In this document: positions 53,693 to 64,000 of the stretch, piece after piece | Position numbering within the stretch: position 1 is the first letter of the stretch | How the letters are laid out: the number at the start of each line of letters is the position of its first letter | Assembly: GCA_020055645.1 (NCBI GenBank) | Contig: CM034547.1 | Span: 29,698,513 to 29,762,512, forward strand | DNA from: Tomocerus qinae | Lineage: Eukaryota > Arthropoda > Collembola > Entomobryomorpha > Tomoceridae | Length of the DNA: 64,000 nt | Direction: 5' to 3' | Translations under genes and position numbers: made by a program | The notes under the pieces: model-generated | What the model was told of the DNA's origin: nothing | Databases searched by the model: none | The model's input: the letters and a program-made list of their open reading frames with translations, nothing else

Positions 53693-56600
53693 ACGCGGTA
53701 TATGATCATCGAATCAATTTATTGTCTGTTATCTATGCACCACTAAATGCTACATGGAAGTCAATGATATTAAAATTAATCCATTTTCGGTTTTCTGTGT
53801 ACTACTAAATGTCAGATGAAAGTCAATGTCTTGATTAAAACTCCAATTCATTGAACGTTATACAATTACTTCAAAATTCACCCACATTCAATGAACGTCG
53901 ACAGAATCCTTTTTCACTAATCTGTATACTGCCGTAGACCACGCGGAAGTAATGCTTATTGATATCAGCAGACCAAACTGCAATATTCAGAAAGGAAGTA
54001 TTTATAATAGTATTCAAAATATCAATTGCAATAGTATATTCTGCATTTATTGTCTACGTGTACTCAAAAATTGTGTACAATTCCATCAAAACTAACTCAC
54101 CGTATATTATGTTCGAATCAATCCATTGTCTATTTTCTGTGTACAACTAAATGTCAGATGGAAGTCAATGTCTTGATTAAAACTCCAATTCATTGAACGT
54201 TATACAATTACTTCAAAATTCACCCACATTCAATGAACGTCAACAGAATCCTTTATCACTAATCTGTATACTGCCGTAGACCACGCGGAAGTAATGCTTA
54301 TTGATATCAGCAGACCAAACTGCAATATACAGAAAGAAAGTATTTATAATTACATTCAAAATATCAATTGCAATAGTATATTCTGCATTTATTGTCTACG
54401 TGTACTCAAAAATTGTGTACAATTCCATCAAAATTAACTCACCGTATATTATGTTCGAATCAATCCATTGTCTGTTTTCTGTGTACAACTAAATGTCAGA
54501 TGGAAGTCAATGTCTTGATTAAAACTCCAATTCATTGAACGTTATACAATTACTTCAAAATTCACCCACATTCAATGAACGTCGACAGAATCCTTTATCA
54601 CTAATCTGAATACTGCTGTAGACCATGCGGAAGTAATGCTTATTGATATCAGCAGACCAAACTGCAATATTCAGAAAAAAAGTATTTATAATAGCATTCA
54701 AAATATCAATTGCAATAGTATATTCTGCATTTATTGTCTACGTGTACTCAAAAATTGTGTACAATTCCATCAAAATTAACTCACCGTATATTATGTTCGA
54801 ATCAATCCATTGTCTGTTTTCTGTGTACAACTAAATGTCAGATGGAAGTCAATGTCTTGATTAAAACTCCAATTCATTGAACGTTATACAATTACTTCAA
54901 AATTCACCCACATTCAATGAACGTCGACAGAATCCTTTATCACTAATCTGAATACTGCTGTAGACCATGCGGAAGTAATGCTTATTGATATCAGCAGACC
55001 AAACTGCAATATTCAGAAAAAAAGTATTTATAATAGCATTCAAAATATCAATTGCAATAGTATATTCTGCATTTATTGTCTATCCGTACTCGAAAACTAT
55101 GTACGATTCCATCAAAATTAACTCACCGTATATTATCTTCGAATCAATCCATTGTCAATTATCTGTGTACTACTAAATGTCAGATGGAAGTCAATGTCTT
55201 GATTAAAACTCCAATTCATTGACCGTTATATAATTACTTCAAAATTCACCCACATTCAATGAACGTCGACAGAATCCTTTATCACTAATCTGCATACTGC
55301 TGTACACCACGCGGAAGTAATGCTTATTGATATCAGCAGACCAAACTGCAATATTCAGAAAGAAAGTATTTATAATAGCATTCAAAATATCAATTGCAAT
55401 AGTATATTCTGCATTTATTGTCTATCCGTACTTGAAAACTATGTACGATTCCATCAAAATTAACTCACCGTATATTATCTTCGAATCAATCCATTAACAG
55501 TTATCTGTGTACTACTAAATGTCAGATGAAAGTCAATGTTTTGATCAAAATTCCAATTCATTGAACGTTATACAATTACTTCAAAATTCACCCACATTCA
55601 ATGAACGTCGACAGAATCCTTTATCACTAATCTGAATACTGCTGTAGACCATGCGGAAGTAATGCTTATTGATATCAGCAGACCAAACTGCAATATACAG
55701 AAAGAAAGTATTTATAATTACATTCAAAATATCAATTGCAATAGTATATTCTGCATTTATTGTCTATCCGTACTCGAAAACTATGTACGATTCCATCAAA
55801 ATTAACTCACCTTATATTATCTTCGAATCAATCCATTGTCAGTTATCTGTGTACTACTAAATGTCAGATGGAAGTCAATGTCTTGATTAAAACTCCAATT
55901 CATTGACCGTTATATAATTACTTCAAAATTCACCCACATTCAATGAACGTCGACAGAATCCTTTATCACTAATCTGTATACTGCCGTAGACCACGCGGAA
56001 GTAATGCTTATTGATATCAGCAGACCAAACTGCAATATTCAGAAAGGAAGTATTTATAATAGTATTCAAAATATCAATTGCAATAGTATATTCTGCATTT
56101 ATTGTCTACGTGTACTCAAAAATTGTGTACAATTCCATCAAAACTAACTCACCGTATATTATGTTCGAATCAATCCATTGTCTATTTTCTGTGTACAACT
56201 AAATGTCAGATGGAAGTCAATGTCTTGATTAAAACTCCAATTCATTGAACGTTATACAATTACTTCAAAATTCACCCACATTCAATGAACGTCAACAGAA
56301 TCCTTTATCACTAATCTGTATACTGCCGTAGACCACGCGGAAGTAATGCTTATTGATATCAGCAGACCAAACTGCAATATTCAGAAAGGAAGTATTTATA
56401 ATAGTATTCAAAATATCAATTGCAATAGTATATTCTGCATTTATTGTCTACGTGTACTCAAAAATTGTGTACAATTCCATCAAAATTAACTCACCGTATA
56501 TTATGTTCGAATCAATCCATTGTCTGTTTTCTGTGTACAACTAAATGTCAGATGGAAGTCAATGTCTTGATTAAAACTCCAATTCATTGAACGTTATACA

Positions 56601-57290
56601 ATTACTTCAAAATTCACCCACATTCAATGAACGTCGACAGAATCCTTTTTCACTAATCTGAATACTGCTGTAGACCACGCGAAAGTAATGCTTATTGATA
56701 TCAGCAGACCAAACTGCAATATTCAGAAAGGAAGTATTTATAATAGCATTCAAAATATCAATTGCAATAGTATATTCTGCATTTATTGTCTACGTGTACT
56801 CAAAAATTGTGTACAATTCCATCAAAATTAACTCACCGTATATTATGTTCGAATCAATCCATTGTCTGTTTTCTGTGTACAACTAAATGTCAGATGGAAG
56901 TCAATGTCTTGATTAAAACTCCAATTCATTGAACGTTATACAATTACTTCAAAATTCACCCACATTCAATGAACGTCGACAGAATCCTTTATCACTAATC
57001 TGAATACTGCTGTAGACCATGCGGAAGTAATGCTTATTGATATCAGCAGACCAAACTGCAATATTCAGAAAGAAAGTATTTATAATAGCATTCAAAATAT
57101 CAATTGCAATAGTATATTCTGCATTTATTGTCTATCCGTACTCGAAAACTATGTACAATTCTTTCAAAATTAACTCACCGTATATTATCTTGGAATCAAT
57201 CCATTTTCTGTTTTCTGTGTACTACTAAATGCCACCTGGAAGTCAATGTTTTGATTAAAACTCCAATTCATTGCCTGTTATAGAATTCCT
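53693..57290 (+). repeat. 342-bp satellite array, about 10 units plus diverged edges
   Basis: An identical landmark (ttgatatcagcagaccaaac) recurs at 53959, 54301, 54643, 54985, 55327, 55669, 56011, 56353, 56695 and 57037, exactly 342 bp apart each time, with no indels. Units fall into two types by a block near the middle: tacgtgtactcaaaaattg (units 1-3, 7-9) and tatccgtactcgaaaactatg (units 4-6, 10). The edges at about 53693-53830 and 57240-57290 are diverged. The unit length is twice 171 bp, within the common range for satellites packed on nucleosome pairs. Each unit holds an open frame of about 57-63 codons that opens after a stop and has no ATG near its start; variation among units often changes the encoded residues, so I treat it as non-coding. 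Confidence 0.93.
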
Positions 57291-57515
57291 TCGAACTTAA
57301 GAACCAACGCGTCTCCCGCAAACTCCTGCACTCCATTACAAAGTGCCGACTTGTCTGTGTATTGGCCCTACTCTAGAAATCCACAGTGCTGTGCTTGTTT
57401 GTGTATATCCTTCACTCCCCACCTAGCTCTGCTGTGCTTGTGTGCATTACTTTGACTCCTCTCACTCATGTATAATGCAATGTACATGAGAAGTGAAAAA
57501 GCTGTCCGCACTAAC

Positions 57516-57516
57516 G

Positions 57517-57554
<38 letters not shown>
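57516..57554 (+). repeat. (GACA)n microsatellite
   Basis: About nine perfect gaca units follow a gtccg-cactaa-cggac inverted word at 57504-57519. The minus-strand frame across it (SVCLSVCLSV) is a translation of the microsatellite and not a protein. Such GACA tracts often lie at the 3' side of RTE-type repeats, but no other part of such an element is seen here. Confidence 0.9.
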
Positions 57555-60500
57555 TTGGTCATGGCTATAAAGTAACTCCGTTACTTAATAAAGTGAGTAA
57601 TTCCTATGTATGTATGTGTTTGTCGTAGTATGTAGGAATGAGTAAATGTAAAATGTGGGAACTGCTTCACTCAGCATTCTACTTGACACTCATGTCTGAG
57701 AATTACTTATAGAGCACTGAACACTCCTAGTGCCTGGATACAAATAGTTAGCATTAAAAATTTTAACTGCTCTCAGCTAAATTACTTTGTTATAGAGGTA
57801 TCTTTTTAACTAAATTACAATGACAGAAGGAATGTAGTGTAATTATCAGATTAACATGTACAACCCAATGAATATGCATTGAGACAGAAGACACATTGAG
57901 CCAAACTTCACTAAACGCCCAGAGTGTCAAAGTGCTGCATGGCAAATTCACTACCATCCATGCAGTAGTTGAGACTTTGAAAGCAGATAAATGTACTGAC
58001 AATCAAATCAGGTCACTGAACTCCAAATACACTTTTCCCTCGTCGGGAACTTGTGCCAACTTTGACAAATGTAATGTAAAGGTGAAGGCTTCTACGACAA
58101 TACAATACGCTACGTACTCCTTCCGTTTCCCTCCTTTAAAAACTAATCTACTTACGTAGGCCAAAACTTGCTCAAACAACATTCCTATGTATTAAGTATA
58201 GTAACTCCTAAAATACCTTATGTCATGTAAAAGTCTGTCAAAGAAGATTTTTACTATCTATTTTTACTCTATTGTCATAATTAAATGAAACATTGATTGT
58301 TTACTATTACTTAACCCTTTCATGAACATTTATACAAATATAGCTTTTTTACAATTTTTTCTTTCAACCATGATATCATTATAATATAGAGATGTACAAT
58401 GCTATAAGTGGTGATTGTATCTGTATTTCATTTGCCTGTGTCTGTAAGCCGTTGTAAGAAAAAAAATATTTATTACTATTAATCAATCTTTAAGATGGCT
58501 TAGGTGTTCGTGGTTAAAATTTTATTTTATGTCCAGTGCAGTGAGTGCAGTGTATACCAGTAAACCTGTACAGCTGATATGTACCAATTTGTCCATTTGG
58601 GAAGTCTTTACAAAATTGGTGCAATAAATAAATAATTAGTTAGAAGTGGCTTCTTGAACCTCGTCACTCCTACTACGTTTTATTCCATTACTGTAAATAG
58701 TACATTTTCCTATCAGTAAGCAAAGTTTGCCAAATGTATAAAAGAGTCAAGTATGGAATACAAGTAGGTATTAAGTATATTCTACGTAGTTAAGTTAAAC
58801 TGTTTATTTATGCATGTCTGTAGTCTAGTCTGTGTGTAGTTTGTAATATTTGGGTATGCTTGAAACTGTCTAGTGAGTATATATCACAGTGATCGTAACT
58901 CAGTATTCTGTGTAGGAAGATTAGATTGTTTATATCTATATTATTGTAGAGAACATATCCGAAATAAATGTCTATGTAAATAATAGTAATGGTATAGGAG
59001 GAATGTAGAAGTGTGGATGTGTAGAAGTAAGTTAACTGAAGTGAATTGGCGTGAGTTAGAGTTAAACGAGAAAACTCTTGCATACAAAGGCAGAGTAGGA
59101 AGGCCATATAGAGTTTTGTGTGAAAGGGAAACAGATTTGGCCTGTGGCACCCGAACAAGAAACTTGTTATCCAGAACTTCTAGCCGGCTTGACTCTGCGG
59201 GTTATTTTCCTTTTGCACAGTAAGTACTTTACTTCTGTACAGTTTTTATAAGCCTGATGGGTGCTCTGTATAGGAGGAGATGATACATAGAGTACATTGC
59301 GTAAGCTAAACTGAAAATTTTGTGAGAAATAGATCAGCTTAAACAAAGTTCGTGGAAGGAGTGGCTGGGCAGAGTAGAAAAAACATGTGAAAGAATTGTC
59401 TGGAAAGTCAAGTCATCCAACGACTGCGTGTCTCTCCAATATATCTAAGTCTAGAGTAAATTCAATGCTAAATGCGTATGAGCATGAGTACCTATACTAG
59501 AGTAGTAAAAGGCACAAAAACTCTCAGCATTGAAATGTAATGTTTCCTCCCGTAATAAATAGATGTATGTAATGTGTAATACTTCATACTCATCGTTAGT
59601 CCAGATACTTATATACATTACTAACCTATGGTAGTAGTAGGTAGTTAACCTATACGTAATTCTGGATAAGTCTGTGAGTAGTAGGTCCATTCTAGTGATA
59701 GATATTATAAGACTCTAGACTAGGTAGCCAGAGAGGAGATACCAGACAAGTGAAAGAATTCCTGAGGGAGAAGAATTTGTAGAGAAATGATGAATGCAGT
59801 TGGAGACCTCAGATTGTTTTAGATGATGATAGGGCCATATGAAAAATTATTGTCGTGACTCCGATCCGGGACCCTTTCAATGCAAATACATCTCATCCAT
59901 CTTCATATGTGAGTATTCTCCGAGAGTAAGAATGTCCGTGGATTCTGGTCTGCGAGGCGACTAGTCAAAGTCTAGAGCACTACTATTACCTCATTCCTCC
60001 TTCTTACTCATGAATTCCGATCCGACTTCCAACAAAGCAATGTAATTTACTGGAGTAGGCTGGATACCTATAATAGTACCTAGAGTAATGTGCCAATTTT
60101 TGGCTTCTTCCTTACTACTGACGACTTTAAAAAAATAGGAAATGCGCCTTTTCCCCGAAAATCATAAACTACCTCAAGCAGATATCTCTCCGATAGAATT
60201 CAATGTATGTAGGTAAATAGTTTGAATATTCAATATGCCTTTTTCATCATTCTTTGAAATGCATTCAGCTGGATTTCTTTGTGACAGAGTAATGAGAACG
60301 GAAATGGAATGATATGACATTTTCGGGATGCGACTCCCTCCTTGTTTACGGATGGATTTATATACGTGTACTGATAATGTGTCCTAAGTTGTAGAGAAGA
60401 TGTAAACACATATGAAGAGAGACAGAAAAAATAGAGATGATTCCGCTGAGAGTGTTTAGTTAGAGACACACGCAAGTAGCGGAACAGTCACAGTTCGTAG

Positions 60501-63500
60501 TTGCTAACAGTACAGGGAGTTTGGCTGCCTTTGGCTAACTTGTCTTCTTTGACTTTCCCTTCCTTGGCCCGGCTAGCTGGTAACTGGAGAAAAGAATGGG
60601 ACTGTGTGGCAGTTGGCCAAGGCGTAAAAGATGCATTAGCACAACGACTCACCCATGTGTACACTCAGTACGGAACACTCAGCTCCTTTAGACTCACCGT
60701 AGGAAACCCAGCAAAGGCCTTTTCCACTCTGTAACTACCGATAGTCACTTTATGTACTATCCCACTGACTAAACGAAGAGAAAGAAGCAACCTGCCTAGC
60801 GATAGGCACATGTCTGTATCTAATATTCTATTCGCCTTACCTACTAATAGTACTTACCCGTGCACGATATAGAAAGTAAAACTTTCCGCGGAGAATGAAA
60901 TATATCTCATCATACTTTCTCTGTCAGTGTCCTCTTCGAAATCAACTCGTCAGCCTTTTTGTTCTTGTCCCGTTAGTCTGATGTTGCCACGACCAACTCC
61001 AGTCGATATGACACTCGCTTTGTCTACCCAATCTAATCCTACTTTTCACATTCCCAAAACATCCTTTTCTTTCTATATGCCACTAAAATGCTCTAGTTTC
61101 CACTCTCTGCCATCCTTCTGGCTAAGGCACGTAGCTACATAACTTCTACCGGCATATCCAATCAATTTAGATACTAACCCTGATAGCATCAAGAAAGAAT
61201 GCAAAATCATTGATCGCATGTGCTCTATTATTCTCATTACTTATTCATCGACTTGTATTTTCTCCATTGCTTAAAAGCCACCTTTTATGCCTAATAATCT
61301 GACTTTACTAACTGCCTTTATCGCTAAAATATTTTTTGTGATCGTAGATTCCAGTAGATAGGTAGTGCTACAGGTTTCTTTTGCATTTATAGATATGTAA
61401 GTGGAAGAACTGTCTCTGTAGTATTTTTCATCATTAATTATTTGCTGTCTTGAAGATAATTGAAGAACATTGGGCAACTCTTTTGCTTAAATGTGTGATG
61501 TGTGTACATAATTAAGTATGTGATGAATTAAAGAGTCTAACTTGGAGTTGCGAGTGTAAAAAGGCATACGAGTTGGCAACGTTTTCTCCGCCGATTTTCA
61601 AGTTGGACTTGAACTGAGTGAAGTTGACTGTAGTAGTGTTCCTGGCGTGGCGTAGCATGGCATGAGGTTGGTTGGTACTAAAACTCAGAGCGTTACATTA
61701 TAGCTTGGCCTGCCTGCTGTCATAAATTGTGAAATTCTTATCAGAGAGCTTGCATATTTCCTCAGCTTGGCCTCAACTCTGAATTTGAATGTCAGGAAAG
61801 AGGAAGCGCTGTGCTCGTATTTATACGTGTATCTCTATTTACTGTGGGAGAGACGGGGCTATGGTGATTTTATGACGGCAAAGAGCCAAAAGGCGGCTTA
61901 AAACCTTTAAAGCTCTACTAGTAAATTCGACCTGTCCTGTCTTGGTGGGTGGGAAGTACTCATGAACTGTGCTGTCTCACAGCCGATGATGATGCTAGCG
62001 ACTAAGCGTGAAAGCTATAGATAACTCGACTCTACTGCAATTTAAAACATTCTCTTCCAAACCTACAACATAGTTGAAGGTAGATATGTAATACCCTTAA
62101 GTACTTATTGTTAGTAGCTCTGGCTACGTAATACTTATTTTAGCAGACTAAATTTTAACGCTAACTCAAGGAGAACGAACAATTTATGCTTAAAGTCATA
62201 TTTCATTGTGTACAGCGCATAGTATTAGTATAGCAATTTTATGTAGATGTAGTACTATGTACAATTACTTATAGTAGACATGTAGAATATATCTTGGTTA
62301 TAGGAGTGAAAGCAAGGAGCTGTAATTTCATAATCTGAATTTAGACATAAAAGTTGGAAAGTAGAGCTCTACTCCAATTACACAGTCGTTAACGAGTTAA
62401 TAATTAATAGGATGAGATTATTCTAAGATAGCAGAGCTAGCAATAGTATTTCAATGCATCGTAACTAATGCAATTAATGCAGTTATTTATGCAAAGAGAC
62501 TCTCCTATCTCTCCGTGTATTACTTAATACTGAAGCAGTAGGCATGCTTAGGTAGTCTGTAGCTCCAGGAGCTGAGTCAGGCTCTATTACATTAGATTTC
62601 CTACTTTCTCCTACTTTCTCGTATTTAGGTATACGTTTTATCTGTTGGCAAGTGCCAAGTTACGTGTAATTGTATTGTATGTTGTTGATCTTAGGAATCT
62701 GCAGAGATTTCTTTGCTTTGGCTGCAGACGGAGAGGCTCGAGATTCTAAAGTGCAAAGTCAAGGATGGTTGTTGTTCTCTGTGGGGGTTTAAGTTCTATG
62801 TATTACATTACTTGTGTTTTATGGTGGCTGGCTATGGTTCAGCGTGGCCAGACTCTTCCTTGCACTCTTATGGCTTCATGTTATGCTGCATTACTTATGT
62901 TGCTTTCCTCTCCGTCTGTCTCAACAGAGACTCCTACCTCCTCCAGATTAGATTAGTGTACAGTGTGGAAGTTTATAAAAGTCTTCTTCTACTCTGTAGT
63001 GTAAATGTGGTAAAGTCTATGCACTATGGCAGACGAGGTTGAAAGCCTAAGATGGGATTGTTTAATTGAAACTGTGCATTGGAGTGAGAGAAAGCTTGGG
63101 GAAAGGCGTTTTCATTCACTTTCTCCTTCAGTGCATTGTGCTACCAGCTTTCTCTTTATTTGAGTCTGAGGTGAATTACTTATTGTTAGTTAAAATCTAC
63201 TTCGTCCCCTTCCGTAAAATGGATTATTCTTATTTCTAATAGAATAAAATGCAAAGAGTGAAAATGAAATTTGGAAAGTGAGCTTTCTATTGGAAAGTTC
63301 AATTTTCCTAGATTTTTGGTTCGTTTGGAAGAAGGCATTAAATTATTCTACTTTTCCCTCTCCCCTTTATACAACTGTGAAAGAATGGGGAAAAACTTTT
63401 GGAATTTCGTTGTTTTAGGAATTACTAATAAAGCTGTAGCTCAAAGAGAAAGCAGAGCTGATAACTGTATATTGTTTTGGCTGTTATGAGAAAGTGAAAG

Positions 63501-64000
63501 ATGGTGTATTTCCTACAGACCACTGTAACGGATATTATAAATATGCATAAAGCAACGGAATTTGTCTGTCTCGCTGCTATTCTAGCCCTTGGCTTTGCTT
63601 TCCCCGATTTACCCTTCTCCTTCTAGAGAGATGCAATGCATTTGAATGCAAAACATTGAATGTCGTGTGCAACGGTATTATTAGTGATGTACCTTTATGC
63701 CTGTAGGTACATGCAGCCACTACTGTTATGTAATGTACTATTTATTAGACCTATGCGTATTGGGGTTGGGTTAGGTTAGCTTTGGTGGCCCTATATGACT
63801 GCATTAGCAAGATAACTTTCCCGTTATTCAATTCTGGTGAAAATTACAGGAAGTAAATTTGTTTGAAACTTCTAAATTTAGGAAATGTATAAATGTAGAG
63901 AACACTCCTCACATAGTAGAAATGTAAAACGAAATTGAATATAATTTTGTGTTACGAGAATACTGTTTTGTTATTTTGCCGTAAGGGTAGTGCAAAGTTG
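57555..64000. other. Non-coding stretch to window end, no gene recognised
   Basis: No gene is supported. Three plus-strand frames have more protein-like composition than most but lack an ATG start and match no family I know: 57896-58159 (87 codons), 59011-59223 (70 codons, followed by a gtaagt donor-like word at 59220) and 60501-60734 (77 codons). A pyrimidine-rich patch lies at about 60900-61140. A 116-codon minus-strand frame at 58808-59158 overlaps the second of these and looks like chance. No RNA gene or transposon end was found. Confidence 0.5.

Noticed and set aside
53959-57228. Ten repeated frames read as a tandem family of small membrane proteins
   Set aside because: They open at TTG after a stop with no ATG, recur exactly at the satellite period, and vary in ways that change residues. 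They are a by-product of the satellite.
57368-57562. Minus-strand frame with SVCLSVCLSV repeat
   Set aside because: It is a translation of the GACA microsatellite.
63765-63782. gggttgggttaggttag as a telomere-like repeat
   Set aside because: Only a few imperfect units; no array.

Overview
The window looks like non-coding DNA from an animal nuclear genome, probably an invertebrate. It is AT-rich (roughly 60-65% by eye) and has no operon-like gene packing. No open frame exceeds about 134 codons, and none of the translations resembles a protein family I recognise. A rough random-stop expectation for AT-rich DNA of this length allows frames this long by chance, so I annotate no protein-coding gene. 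The short words taggta/tacct recur across most of the window, and pyrimidine-rich and purine-rich islands alternate. An intergenic or large-intron origin fits best. I cannot name the species; an arthropod is plausible but not shown.

What can be supported is repetitive DNA. Reading left to right: (1) a non-autonomous hAT-type DNA transposon at 5491-6569 with a perfect 8-bp target duplication and an internal 41-bp tandem array; (2) a foldback element at 7485-8055 whose long inverted arms are built of 32-bp subrepeats; (3) a 64-bp-arm hairpin at 14307-14453; (4) a second foldback copy at 15843-16583; (5) an RTE/SINE-like retroelement at about 31462-32057 carrying two different minisatellites; (6) a second, unrelated hAT-type element at 48602-49197, again with a perfect 8-bp target duplication; (7) a 342-bp satellite array at about 53693-57290; and (8) a GACA microsatellite at 57516-57554. 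The stretches between hold only short low-complexity tracts and unrecognised short frames.

The most interesting signal is the pair of foldback copies. Their interiors lie in the same direction, but their asymmetric tips are swapped. That is what inversion of the element's middle by recombination between its own arms would leave. The satellite is second: variants private to one unit recur six units (2052 bp) away, which points to a six-unit higher-order duplication with local homogenisation. None of the mobile elements has a recognisable transposase or reverse transcriptase here, so all would have depended on proteins made elsewhere.
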